In this document: positions 24,812 through 32,557 of the stretch, one piece after another
Layout of the letters: every line of letters begins with the position of its first letter
Numbering within the stretch: position 1 is the stretch's first letter
DNA from: Guyparkeria sp. SCN-R1
GTDB lineage: Bacteria > Pseudomonadota > Gammaproteobacteria > Halothiobacillales > Halothiobacillaceae
Direction of reading: 5' to 3'
DNA length: 32,557 nucleotides
Assembly (NCBI RefSeq): GCF_003932495.1
Contig: NZ_QZMT01000020.1
Location: 1-32,557, forward strand
Made by a program: the position numbers and the translations under genes
The notes under the pieces: model-generated
What the model saw: only the letters and a program-made list of their open reading frames with translations
Database searches by the model: none
What the model was told of the DNA's origin: nothing

Positions 24812-26608
24812 TCAGGACGAGCAGCTGTAATGGGAAACACCACCGACGTGGAACAAAGATGACGGCTTGAGTCGGTAGTATTTTTCTTCCACCGCTTTGG
24901 ATTGCTCGGCGTATGGCTGGTTCATCACCTCCTGCAGTTCCCGGATTGCCGAATAATCGCCGGCGGCTGCCTGTTGGTAGGCCGGCACGAGGAACCACTC
25001 TCTCAACGTGTACTTCGGGTTGACCCGTTTCATGGCCTTAGAGATGTCGTCGCGAGTTCGGGCCAGTTCGGTTGCCGACTTGGTGTTGTCGTCGACACCG
25101 ACTAGCGATCGCCACTTGGCCAGCCACTGGGACCAGCGCTGGTCGGTGGCGTGGGTGTTCTGTGCAGACGGCTTGCCTGAAACGCCCTTGGAATCGAGAT
25201 CGGAATAAAAGCTCTTCTTGAGTGGCTCGATGCTGTCGGGAACGGCCGAAAGCTCACGGAAGAAGAGGGTGTAATCCACCGGGGTCGTGGTCATCAACGT
25301 TTGCAGTTCGACAAACAACTCGCCGTCGACCGACGCCAGGCCCAGTTTGCTGGCCCACATCCGTTCCAACTTTTCGCCCATTACCTTGGCAAAGTCGTCT
25401 TCAATTGCGTCCAGTTGCGCGATCGCTTCCGGATCGTCGTCCAGCAGGGGGCACAATGTGGAGCAGAACGTGCGGAAATTGCGTTCCGCGGCGGCGGGCT
25501 GGTTGGAAAAACAAAAATGACGCCCGCCGCCCGTCCAGGGTTGAAAGTACAGATCGAAGACCTCGCAAAATCCGAACGGGCCGTAGTCGAGCGTAAAGCC
25601 GCCGGCCGCGCAGTTGTCACTGTTGAAGTTGCCCTGGCAATAGCCCACCCGAATCCAGTCGGCAACCAGCGATGTGAGCCGGTCTCGGAACGCGTGCGCA
25701 AGCGAGATGAGCTGTTCGCCAAGCCTCGCTTCTCGATCGACGTCCTCGGCGTATTCCCGGTCAATCAGGTGCAAAACGAGTGCTTCCAGTTCTTCCTTGG
25801 CGCCCGGGTGAGCCTGCTTGCGGACGCGGCGGCTGAACAGTTCGAGCTGGCCGACCCGGATGAAGGAGGGCGCCACCCGGGTGGAGATGGCCACCGGTTC
25901 CCGAACCAGGGTGTCGGGGTTCATGGCCTCGCTGCCCTCCGAGTACCAGGGCCGATCGACCGTTTCGGTCTTGGATACGTACAGGCTTAGTGACCGCGAT
26001 GTGGGTATTCCGAGGGCGTGCATGTGCTCCTGGGCGAGGAATTCGCGAACGCTGGAGCGCAGGACCGCCCGGCCATCCGCGCCCCGGCAATAGGGCGTGC
26101 GACCGGCGCCTTTCAGTTGCATCTCCCATCGTTTTCCCCGTGTCACGACCTCGAGCACGGAAATGGCCCGACCGTCGCCGTAGCCATTGCCGGTTTGAAA
26201 CGGGCACTGGCGGTCGAACTCCGTGCCATAGATGGAAAGGGCGTAGCCACTGGCCCAACCGACACGGCTCATCGTCTCGGGCACGACGCTCAGGTCACCG
26301 GAAAACAGGCGGATGAACTCCTCGGACTGGGCCAGGCTGTCGTCGAAGCCGAGGTCACGGAAAAGCGCCCGACCATGCGCGACGTATTCCGGGTTTTCGA
26401 TCGGGGTCGGCTTGACCGGGACGTAATGCCCGGAAAAGACCTGTCTTGGTGAGTGGTCGATGCCATTGGTCGTCGCATCCGGATCGCCTTTGAGCGTTCT
26501 CATCAGGGAGTAGTCGACGACGCCGGCGAGCTCCTCGAGACTGGAGATGGCTGAGTGCTTTTCGGGCAAGTCTTCCTGGTTCTCTTGTTGGGTCTGTTTT
26601 GGGGTCAT
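24812..26608 (-). CDS. selO: Protein adenylyltransferase SelO (YdiU)
   Basis: The 598-residue product is a pseudokinase-fold enzyme that transfers AMP from ATP to Ser, Thr or Tyr of target proteins, linked to oxidative stress and glutathionylation control. Diagnostic segments are [35 protein letters not shown] (split motif, about residues 178-201), GNFNSDN with the catalytic Asp, and DYGPFGF with the metal-binding Asp. It ends in CSS, the position where eukaryotic SelO has selenocysteine and bacterial forms have cysteine. It is somewhat longer than E. coli YdiU (478), mainly through N-terminal and internal insertions. It stands alone, convergent with the DUF262 gene. Confidence 0.94.
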   Translation of the reverse strand: MTPKQTQQENQEDLPEKHSAISSLEELAGVVDYSLMRTLKGDPDATTNGIDHSPRQVFSGHYVPVKPTPIENPEYVAHGRALFRDLGFDDSLAQSEEFIRLFSGDLSVVPETMSRVGWASGYALSIYGTEFDRQCPFQTGNGYGDGRAISVLEVVTRGKRWEMQLKGAGRTPYCRGADGRAVLRSSVREFLAQEHMHALGIPTSRSLSLYVSKTETVDRPWYSEGSEAMNPDTLVREPVAISTRVAPSFIRVGQLELFSRRVRKQAHPGAKEELEALVLHLIDREYAEDVDREARLGEQLISLAHAFRDRLTSLVADWIRVGYCQGNFNSDNCAAGGFTLDYGPFGFCEVFDLYFQPWTGGGRHFCFSNQPAAAERNFRTFCSTLCPLLDDDPEAIAQLDAIEDDFAKVMGEKLERMWASKLGLASVDGELFVELQTLMTTTPVDYTLFFRELSAVPDSIEPLKKSFYSDLDSKGVSGKPSAQNTHATDQRWSQWLAKWRSLVGVDDNTKSATELARTRDDISKAMKRVNPKYTLREWFLVPAYQQAAAGDYSAIRELQEVMNQPYAEQSKAVEEKYYRLKPSSLFHVGGVSHYSCSS

Positions 26609-26795
26609 GCGTATTCCCGGGTGCGCCTGGTGTCGAACGGTCGGTTACGTGGGGCGAGTTGGCGTATCGCTGTTTTTGACCGGCCAGGCGGGGTGATGTC
26701 GGCACTCGTCGCGTGTTGCCATTCCGAGTGACAAGTCGAGCCAGGAGATGATCAACACCGGAGGATGTTGCGGTTTTCTCTCGTCACCGGAACCG

Positions 26796-27119
26796 TCAAT
26801 ACGTGGGCATGCTGCTATCGACTTCCTCTGCCCAGGCATCGACGCCGCCGGTGAGGTTGATCACGTCGGTGAATCCCTGCTGTTCCAGGAACCGGGCAAC
26901 CTGCATGCTGCGCATGCCATGATGGCAAATGCAGACGATTGGCTTGTGCTTGTCCAAATGCGCGACATTTGCCGGAACGGTGTTCATCGGCATCATCCGT
27001 GAGCCGTCGATATGACAGGTCTGGTACTCCCATGGCTCTCGTACATCGAGTAGCAGGGGGCTGGGACGGGTTTCGTCGTTGAGCCAGGCGGCCAACTCTT
27101 TTGCCTTCATGTTTTGCAT
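26796..27119 (-). CDS. Single-domain rhodanese sulfurtransferase
   Basis: The 107-residue protein is one rhodanese domain: LLLDVREPWEYQTCHI (about 22-37) and the active-site loop CHHGMRS (about 64-70) with the persulfide-forming cysteine, then GGVDAWA near the end. It resembles GlpE-type and other small cytosolic rhodaneses that carry sulfane sulfur. A second start three codons in is possible. It lies 205 bp downstream of the ferredoxin gene on the same strand; a link to iron-sulfur or sulfur metabolism is plausible only. Confidence 0.9.
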   Translation of the reverse strand: MQNMKAKELAAWLNDETRPSPLLLDVREPWEYQTCHIDGSRMMPMNTVPANVAHLDKHKPIVCICHHGMRSMQVARFLEQQGFTDVINLTGGVDAWAEEVDSSMPTY

Positions 27120-27323
27120 GGGTTCTACCCCGGTTTATCGATGGGTCGTCGTGTCCCTTCGGCAACCCTGGTGCGAAATTTGAAGAGAAACGGTGGCCAG
27201 CGAGCCCGTTTGCCGGGGAAGGTGCTGATTCGATCCGAGCACGCCCACGCCAAGGGGCGGACAAGTCAGTCACTCCCCGCCATGGCGAACCCAAAGCGCC
27301 GAACGGGCGTATCGGTAAAGCGC

Positions 27324-27644
27324 TTACTCCAGATAGGAGCGCTTGCCGGGTACGCCGTCCCATTCCTCGGCGTCGGCCGGCGGGTCTTTCATCTCCGAGA
27401 TCGTGGGCCATTGTTCGGCCAGCCGGCTGTTGAGTTCGATGAAATCGGTCTGGTCTTCGGGTACGTCGTGTTCGTCGAAGATCGCCCCGGCCGGGCATTC
27501 GGCGACACAGACGTCGCAATCGATGCAGATCTCCGGGTCGATCACCAGCATCTCGGGCCCCTCGCAAAAGGCATCGACGGGACACACGGAGACGCAGTCC
27601 GTGTATTTGCACTTGATGCAGTTCTCGGTCACGACGTACGTCAT
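27324..27644 (-). CDS. fdxA: 7Fe ferredoxin, FdxA type
   Basis: The 106-residue protein has the Azotobacter ferredoxin I pattern. The first cluster set is [16 protein letters not shown] (cysteines 9, 12, 17 and 21), where spacing favours a 3Fe-4S site, and the second is [14 protein letters not shown] (about 40-53) for a 4Fe-4S site. The acidic C-terminal extension ([20 protein letters not shown]) is typical of FdxA. It is a low-potential cytosolic electron carrier. GAGGAG seven bases before the ATG supports the start. Confidence 0.93.
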   Translation of the reverse strand: MTYVVTENCIKCKYTDCVSVCPVDAFCEGPEMLVIDPEICIDCDVCVAECPAGAIFDEHDVPEDQTDFIELNSRLAEQWPTISEMKDPPADAEEWDGVPGKRSYLE

Positions 27645-28256
27645 TCGTTTCTCCTCGAGCGCTTCAATTCAAGGGCAATGGCTGGGGGCGCTGCCCCATG
27701 CACGGTCCCGGGGGCAGAAAGCCCGAGTTTATCACTTGGTATTTCCCAATCGACCCGACGCCCGCCGAGACGTTGGCCATTTCGTGGAGCCCGTCTCTAA
27801 GGCTGGCGGTTGGATCGGTTCTGTCGCTTGCCGAAGGGGCGCCGCGGCGATCGGCTGTTCGCGTGGGTGTCGAGCTTGCTCAATGAAGGGGTCATGGCGG
27901 CTTCGTCGCCCGATCGAGCTAATGCGACTACCGCGAGCATAAACAAGGTCTTACCTTTTGCAAACGGAGTGGTGGCACGCTTTGGCGTGTGGATTCATCC
28001 GTTTTCAGGCGTCCGCCCTCGCTTGAGTGGTGCCAGGGCCGCGATGTGCTCAGGAAATAGGCCGCGACGGCCACCCAGGATCTGCGAACTGATGGCGGGC
28101 TGGCCAATCATGCGCGGCACGGTTGTTTGAAGGCGGTGCCTCGGAGATGCGCGAGATACGTCCCAGTCTTCAACGTTTCCGCTTTTCGAAAGCAGTCCAG
28201 AGAACGCCCCGTCCCCACGGGATGATGGCCCCGAATGCGGGGCTTTGAGACCGATC
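27645..28256. other. Spacer between fdxA and norR
   Basis: About 610 bp without a functional gene. It holds the decayed methyltransferase C-terminus at 28019-28081 and hairpins beside the end of norR. Nothing else is recognisable. Confidence 0.6.
28019..28081 (-). pseudogene. Remnant of a homocysteine methyltransferase C-terminus
   Basis: Twenty-one codons read ILGGRRGLFPEHIAALAPLKR, against VLGGCCGLSPEHIAALAPLKR at 31321-31383; 49 of 63 bases agree by hand count. The two zinc-binding cysteines are both arginine here through T-to-C changes, and no coding homology extends upstream. It is therefore a relic of a duplicated or displaced gene end. Confidence 0.75.
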
Positions 28257-28260
28257 TCAA
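28228..28260 (-). terminator. Possible norR terminator hairpins
   Basis: Two small perfect hairpins, TTGAGA-CCGA-TCTCAA (28245-28260, overlapping the norR stop) and GCCCCG-AATG-CGGGGC (28228-28243), follow one another. Neither has a T run on the minus strand, so termination is uncertain. Confidence 0.35.
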
Positions 28261-29828
28261 CTGCCCTGTCCGGGTTTGATGCCGAGCCTTGTGGCCATGC
28301 GGTGCAGGTTGCCGGGGTCCATGTCGAGCTGGCGTGCCGTGGCGGCCCAGTTGCCATTCTGCGCTGAAAGGGTGCGCAGAACGATGTCGCGCTGAAACGC
28401 GTTGGTGGCCTCGCGCAGGCTGCGTGTTTCCGGAGGATGGTCGGCTGAGGGTCGGGTGTCGACGGGTTTTGAGTCGCTTGCCGAGCGTTCGCGTGACAGG
28501 TCCAGGTGGCGTGCGTGGACGCGAATCACGGCGCGACGCTGTTCTTCCGCAGAGAAGGCATCGGCCTCGCCCAGTGCGCGCAGTGCGCCCCGGGCAAGCA
28601 CGTGCTCGAGCTCGCGGACGTTGCCTGGCCAGTCCCATTGCAGCAGGGCCCGTTCGGCCTCTGGTTCCAGTCGCAGGTTGGCCACGCCCAGGCGAATGCG
28701 GTTTTCCTCGAGAAAGTGCCCAGCCAGTAGCGGGATGTCCTCAATCCGTTCACGCAGGGGTGGCACCCGTAGCGGGAAAACACCCAGCCGATGATAGAGA
28801 TCCTCGCGAAAGCGTCCGGCCTTTACCTCGGTGATCAGATCACGGTTGGTCACGGCGACGACGCGCACATCCACGGGCTGCACCCGCTCGCTTCCCAGCG
28901 GTTGAATCTCGCCTTCCTGTAGGACGCGCAACAGCTTGGGTTGCAGCGACAACGGCAATTCGCCGACCTCGTCGAGCATTAGGGTGCCGCCGTCCGCCAT
29001 GGCGAAGTGTCCGCGGTGGTCGTTCATGGCGCCGGAAAAGGCGCCACGGCGGTGGCCGAATAGGGCGCTCTCGATCAGGCTCTCGGGCAGGGCGGCGCAA
29101 TTGACATGCACCAGGGGCCCATTTCGGCGCTGGGATCGATCATGCAGGGCGCGAACGACGTGCTCCTTGCCCACCCCGGTCTCGCCGGTCAGCAGGACGT
29201 TCATGTCCGTGGGGGCCACCAGCTTCACCGAGCCCATCAGCTCGCGCATGACCGGACTGCCCCATTCATGCAGGGAGGGCTGGTGGTGGCCGTCATCCAG
29301 CGCTTCGCTGAGCATCGAGCGGGTGGCGCTGAGCCGTTTCGCCACGCGCAGACAGGTGGCCAGGAGTTCGGCGGCCGCCTGAAGCTCGCTCTCGTTGAGG
29401 TTGTCCAGATCGCCGGGGCCGAGCGCGTCGAGCGTCAGGATGCCCGTCAGGCGACGATCGTCCTTCAATGCCACGCCGACGCAGTCGTGCACGTGGCTGA
29501 GCTGCTCGTCCAGCAGGCCGTCGAACGGGTCGGGAAGGTCGGTGTCCGGCGGGAAGCGGCAGACGCCCGGATGGGCGGCGATGGCGGCAAGCCGGGGGTG
29601 TTCGTCCAGTGTGAATTCCCGCCCGCGAACCTCGTCGTTGAGGCCGAGAACGGCCACGGGGCGCAGGATGCCATCGTCCATCACCATCAGGGTGCTGGCG
29701 TCGGCGGGATAGTCCCCGACCAGCGCCTGCAGTATCGACTGCCAGTGTTGGCTCAGGGCCTGGTCATCGTCGCCATCGGCCAGTCGGGCAAGGAGCTCAC
29801 GCAGGGAGTGCAGGAATTCGGTCATCAT
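28257..29828 (-). CDS. norR: NorR, nitric oxide-sensing sigma-54 activator
   Basis: The 523-residue protein has an N-terminal GAF domain that senses NO through a non-haem iron. The expected ligands appear as Asp in LPDPFDGL (about 100), Cys in HDCVG (116) and Asp in LTLDAL (134). The AAA+ domain has Walker A GETGVGKE, a sigma-54 contact loop written GAFSGA instead of the usual GAFTGA, and GGTLMLDEVGELPL as Walker B. A Fis-type helix-turn-helix ends the protein (NWAATARQLDMDPGNLHRMA). It is divergent from hmp. One of three NorR-type sites lies 5 bp before its own start, which suggests autoregulation. Confidence 0.94.
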   Translation of the reverse strand: MMTEFLHSLRELLARLADGDDDQALSQHWQSILQALVGDYPADASTLMVMDDGILRPVAVLGLNDEVRGREFTLDEHPRLAAIAAHPGVCRFPPDTDLPDPFDGLLDEQLSHVHDCVGVALKDDRRLTGILTLDALGPGDLDNLNESELQAAAELLATCLRVAKRLSATRSMLSEALDDGHHQPSLHEWGSPVMRELMGSVKLVAPTDMNVLLTGETGVGKEHVVRALHDRSQRRNGPLVHVNCAALPESLIESALFGHRRGAFSGAMNDHRGHFAMADGGTLMLDEVGELPLSLQPKLLRVLQEGEIQPLGSERVQPVDVRVVAVTNRDLITEVKAGRFREDLYHRLGVFPLRVPPLRERIEDIPLLAGHFLEENRIRLGVANLRLEPEAERALLQWDWPGNVRELEHVLARGALRALGEADAFSAEEQRRAVIRVHARHLDLSRERSASDSKPVDTRPSADHPPETRSLREATNAFQRDIVLRTLSAQNGNWAATARQLDMDPGNLHRMATRLGIKPGQGS

Positions 29829-29833
29829 GGATT

Positions 29834-29844
29834 GTTATCTTAAC
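29834..29844. promoter_or_regulatory. NorR site 1
   Basis: GTTATCTTAAC fits the NorR core GT-N7-AC and is nearly palindromic (GTTA/TAAC). It is adjacent to the norR start codon. Confidence 0.7.
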
Positions 29845-29853
29845 AGCGACCGT

Positions 29854-29864
29854 GTCATGGGAAC
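29854..29864. promoter_or_regulatory. NorR site 2
   Basis: GTCATGGGAAC fits GT-N7-AC; the left half equals the GTCA consensus half-site. It lies 20 bp from site 1. Confidence 0.7.
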
Positions 29865-29877
29865 ATTGCTGTTCGAT

Positions 29878-29888
29878 GTCGAAAAAAC
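29878..29888. promoter_or_regulatory. NorR site 3
   Basis: GTCGAAAAAAC fits GT-N7-AC with weaker symmetry. It lies 24 bp from site 2 and about 90 bp upstream of the sigma-54 promoter. E. coli norVW also has three such sites. Confidence 0.6.
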
Positions 29889-29977
29889 ATTGATTCGATT
29901 GGCTGCATGACGGGGACGAACGGGAGAAATGGCGTAGTGGCGCCACTTTCGAGGATTGTGCGTCGATCAGTGGGGGT

Positions 29978-29993
29978 AGGCACGCTGCTTGCT
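29978..29993 (+). promoter_or_regulatory. Sigma-54 promoter of hmp
   Basis: AGGCACGCTGCTTGCT matches the -24/-12 consensus TGGCAC-N5-TTGCW with the invariant GG (29979-29980) and GC (29991-29992) correctly spaced. It lies 43 bp before the hmp start, downstream of the NorR sites. Confidence 0.85.
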
Positions 29994-30035
29994 CAGTGAA
30001 GGGGTAGACGATTCAATCCGACCAGGAGCTAGACC

Positions 30036-31208
30036 ATGTTGACGAAAGACCAAGAAAGCCTGATCGAGGCCACCGCCCCGGTGGTGGCCGAACACATCGA
30101 CGAGATCACGAAACGGTTTTACCCGTTGATGTTCCAGCGTTACCCGGACGTCAAGCCGCTGTTCAACGAAGCCAATCAGAAGAGCGGCCAACAACCCCGC
30201 GCCCTGGCCGCGGCCGTGGTCGCCTACGTGCAGATGCGCAAGCACCCGGAACTGGTGGGCGACAAGATGGCCGTGGTGGTCAGCAAGCATGTCTCTCTTG
30301 GCATCCGTGCCGACCAGTACCCGATTGTCGGCGAGTGCCTGATGGCGGCGATTGGCGACGTGCTGGGAGAAGCGATCACCCCCGAGATTGCGGATGCCTG
30401 GGGTGCGCTTTACTGGGAACTCGCCGATTTCCTGATCGAGCAGGAAGATGCGCACTACGCGGCCTTTGCCGGCAAGCCTGGTGGCTGGCGCGGGACACGC
30501 CGGTTTCGCATTGCCGCAACCAATCAGGAGAGTGCGGTCATTCGCTCGTTCGTGCTTGAGCCCGAGGATGGCGGAGCCGTGGCCGACTTCCAGCCGGGGC
30601 AGTTCATCGGCGTTCGGCTGACGATCGATGGCGAGCCGGTCTACCGGCACTACAGCCTGTCGGAGGAGCCCAACGGCCGCTATTACCGCATCTCCGTCAA
30701 GCGTGACCCCAATGGCACCGCCAGCCGTCACCTGCATGATGCAATGACCGTCGGAGACACGCTCGAGCTGCTGCCGCCGGCGGGCGACCTCACGCTGCAG
30801 AAGGGCAGCGAGCCCTTGCTGCTCGTCAGCGGTGGAGTGGGTCAGACACCGATGCTGCCGCTGGCACGGCAGGCCCTGGCCGATGGGCGCAAGGTGGTCT
30901 ACATCCATGCCGCCATCGATGCGGACCATCATGCCTTTGCCGAGGAAATCGCCTCTTTGCGGGAAGGGCATCCCGAGCAGTTGCAGACGGTCACGATCTA
31001 CGACCAGGGTGGCGGCGGTGATCACGCCGGCCGCATCGATCGGGATTTGCTCGCCCGCTATCTACCCGGCAGCGAGACCCGTTGCTACTTCGTGGGGCCG
31101 GCGCCATTCATGAGTGCAGTCGAGAACGCCTTGGCCGATTTGGGTGTGCCCGAAGATCGACGCCACTATGAGTACTTCGGCCCGTCACAGCCACTCCAGG
31201 CGGCCTGA
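30036..31208 (+). CDS. hmp: Flavohaemoglobin, nitric oxide dioxygenase
   Basis: The 390-residue enzyme oxidises NO to nitrate with NAD(P)H and oxygen. The globin domain (1-140) has distal Tyr29 and Gln53 and proximal His85, the same numbering as E. coli Hmp. The reductase part has the FAD-binding YRHYSLSE and the NAD(P)-binding SGGVGQTPM. AGGAG seven bases before the ATG supports the start. Control by NorR and sigma-54, rather than by NsrR or MetR as in E. coli, is read from the upstream sites; this arrangement is known in other proteobacteria. A strong terminator follows. Confidence 0.97.
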   Translation: MLTKDQESLIEATAPVVAEHIDEITKRFYPLMFQRYPDVKPLFNEANQKSGQQPRALAAAVVAYVQMRKHPELVGDKMAVVVSKHVSLGIRADQYPIVGECLMAAIGDVLGEAITPEIADAWGALYWELADFLIEQEDAHYAAFAGKPGGWRGTRRFRIAATNQESAVIRSFVLEPEDGGAVADFQPGQFIGVRLTIDGEPVYRHYSLSEEPNGRYYRISVKRDPNGTASRHLHDAMTVGDTLELLPPAGDLTLQKGSEPLLLVSGGVGQTPMLPLARQALADGRKVVYIHAAIDADHHAFAEEIASLREGHPEQLQTVTIYDQGGGGDHAGRIDRDLLARYLPGSETRCYFVGPAPFMSAVENALADLGVPEDRRHYEYFGPSQPLQAA

Positions 31209-31233
31209 CACGCGTCACACGAAGCACTGTCTC

Positions 31234-31266
31234 AAACCCGGAACCATCGTCGTTCCGGGTTTTTTT
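31234..31266 (+). terminator. Rho-independent terminator of hmp
   Basis: The stem AAACCCGGAAC / GTTCCGGGTTT encloses a 7-nt loop and runs directly into a T tract (31258-31266 region). It lies 26 bp after the hmp stop, between convergent genes. Confidence 0.92.
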
Positions 31267-31299
31267 GTTGCGCCGGTGAGGGCTGGGTGTCGGAATCCA

Positions 31300-32235
31300 T
31301 CACCCGCCCGCGAGGGGCGCTCTCTTCAATGGCGCGAGCGCCGCTATGTGCTCGGGTGACAGGCCGCAACAGCCACCCAGGACCTGCGCGCCTTCGTCGA
31401 TCCATGTTTCGGCATACCGGCGCAGTTCGGGGGGCTCGATCACGTCCTCGAACTGCCAATGAGGGGATTTGAAATACCCCGAGTCCGGGTAGGCCATGAG
31501 CGGACCGTCGAACGTCGCGCGCAGGATTTCCAGGGCATCGGAGACCAGATTCGCTGGCGTGTGCATGATGCCCGCCGCGTCGACTTCCCAGTCGTGCAGG
31601 ATCGAGATGATTTTCGCGAATGGGACATCCTCGCTTGGGCCGAACCCGAGGAGCTGCCCGTTCTCGCCGCGCCGGGCGGAGAATCCGGCCCAGACGGGCA
31701 GGCCGGTCTGGGCGGCCGCTTCGAACACGAGCGGCATTCGGGCCGGGTCGTACATCATCTCCAGGAGGAGCAGGTCGCAACCCTCGTCGCGAAGGAGCAA
31801 GGCTTGTTCGCGGAGCGCGCGAGCCATCTCGTCGAGGCCGATGGCCGCATTCGTGTCCGGCCGTGCCGATGCCTCGGCGATCGGTCCCCGATGTGACAAC
31901 GACCCGGCGACCATGACATCCGGCCGGTTGCAGCGCTCCCTTGCCCGCAGTGCGGCACGGACCGATGCCCGGTTGATCTCCTCGAACTGGTCGCCAAGGC
32001 CGTCGAGTTCAAGCAGGGTGCGCGAGGTGGCGTAGGTGTTTGCCGTGATGATGTCGGCACCGGCAGCGATGTAGTCCCGGTGGATCTGTTCCAGGATCTC
32101 GCCGTGTTCGAGAGAAGCCGGGCCACTCCACGCGCCCGCGCTCATGGGGACGCCACGTTTTTCCAGCTCGGTGCCGGTGGCACCGTCAAGCAGCCTGACC
32201 TCGCCTTTTTGCAGCGCTTGGTACGTCATTGCCAT
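31300..32235 (-). CDS. Homocysteine S-methyltransferase family protein
   Basis: From the ATG at 32235 (MAMTYQALQ) the product has 311 residues; an in-frame start 34 codons earlier would add a low-quality leader, and MTYQALQ two codons later is also possible. The fold is the (beta/alpha)8 methyltransferase type: LLDGATGTELEKRG at the start, ADIITANTYATS, GSLSHRGP, and the zinc-binding GGCCGLSPEHI at the end. The family moves a methyl group from S-methylmethionine, betaine or a related donor to homocysteine. The segment that normally carries the first zinc cysteine (G-[IV]-N-C) reads GIMH here, so a histidine may replace that ligand and the substrate is uncertain. It is convergent with hmp. Confidence 0.88.
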   Translation of the reverse strand: MAMTYQALQKGEVRLLDGATGTELEKRGVPMSAGAWSGPASLEHGEILEQIHRDYIAAGADIITANTYATSRTLLELDGLGDQFEEINRASVRAALRARERCNRPDVMVAGSLSHRGPIAEASARPDTNAAIGLDEMARALREQALLLRDEGCDLLLLEMMYDPARMPLVFEAAAQTGLPVWAGFSARRGENGQLLGFGPSEDVPFAKIISILHDWEVDAAGIMHTPANLVSDALEILRATFDGPLMAYPDSGYFKSPHWQFEDVIEPPELRRYAETWIDEGAQVLGGCCGLSPEHIAALAPLKRAPLAGG

Positions 32236-32557
32236 GCCATCCCGGGTGGGTTTGTGTATCCCTGTCATTGTGGCAGACAACGTGGTTGCGGCTGGGATCG
32301 CTGCCGTGCAGGCAAACGGTTGGTCCGTTGCGTGCACCAGACGTGGCGGTTGCTCGGGCTATCGATTAGCTCATCTGCAAGTTTGGCGGTGATCTGTCGC
32401 CAGAGTCGGTCGTGCTGCGCGAGTATCCATCCGCTCGAAGTCCATGACTTCAACGCGATTTCGGTGGCGAGGGCGGCTAACATAAGCCCAGCTATCTTTT
32501 TTGGGTAAGCGGATTAAATGGTTGATCTTACCTTTGCATGAGAGTGAGACAGACCGG
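32236..32557. other. Right-edge stretch without a confident gene
   Basis: About 320 bp. A minus-strand frame at 32265-32483 contains ALATEIALKSW and, farther on, HDRLWRQI, which faintly recalls HEPN-domain proteins, but it has a stop close upstream and no ribosome site. It may be a relic. Nothing else is recognisable. Confidence 0.35.

Noticed and set aside
29967-31025. 352-codon minus-strand frame opposite hmp
   Set aside because: Antisense to an intact, fully recognisable flavohaemoglobin; it also covers the sigma-54 promoter.
32265-32483. HEPN-like short frame
   Set aside because: The motif resemblance (ALATEIALK, HDRLW) is weak, there is a close upstream stop and no ribosome site; kept only as a remark in the right-edge entry.
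1-32557. CRISPR array or rRNA genes
   Set aside because: No regularly spaced repeats with unique spacers and no rRNA-like sequence were seen on either strand.

Overview
The window looks like a chromosomal segment of a moderately GC-rich gammaproteobacterium. The host-type genes on the right (SelO, a rhodanese, FdxA-type 7Fe ferredoxin, NorR with divergent flavohaemoglobin, a homocysteine methyltransferase) fit that group. I cannot name the genus from sequence alone.

Left half (1-16037): an accessory region in which every gene reads on the minus strand. In transcription order it holds a type IV toxin-antitoxin pair (AbiEi-AbiEii), a HipB-HipA module, a spacer with two matching palindromes, a three-gene recombinase operon (one unrecognised protein and two large tyrosine recombinase-like proteins), and a three-gene cargo operon (membrane-anchored TerB-domain protein, BrxD-like ATPase, Lhr/BrxHI-like helicase). 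The helicase is cut off at the left edge by what looks like an insertion-sequence end. The right part of this half (about 15,060-16,040) is a scrapheap: a truncated IS21-type istA, a 300-bp fragment of a second hipA, short repeated palindromes that resemble IS ends, and a tRNA-Val(GAC) gene broken after the anticodon loop.

Middle (16,340-24,673): a plus-strand type I restriction-modification operon, hsdR-hsdM-hsdS, followed 82 bp later by a DUF262/HNH (GmrSD-like) nuclease gene. Together with the left half this forms a defence island with four or five separate anti-phage or stress modules.

Right (24,812-32,557): ordinary chromosomal genes. NorR and Hmp are divergent and share a control region that can be read almost completely: three NorR-type GT-N7-AC sites and a sigma-54 promoter in front of hmp. 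A decayed copy of the C-terminus of the homocysteine methyltransferase gene lies on the other side of norR-hmp, so that pair is bracketed by a degenerate direct repeat.

The best candidate for a little-described system is the TerB protein/BrxD ATPase/Lhr-like helicase operon carried next to the paired recombinases. The recombinases themselves are also unusual: one keeps the full R-K-H-R-H-Y set, while its partner lacks a tyrosine where the nucleophile should be. Control regions of hipBA (three HipB operators) and abiE (three phased 12-bp repeats) are also legible.
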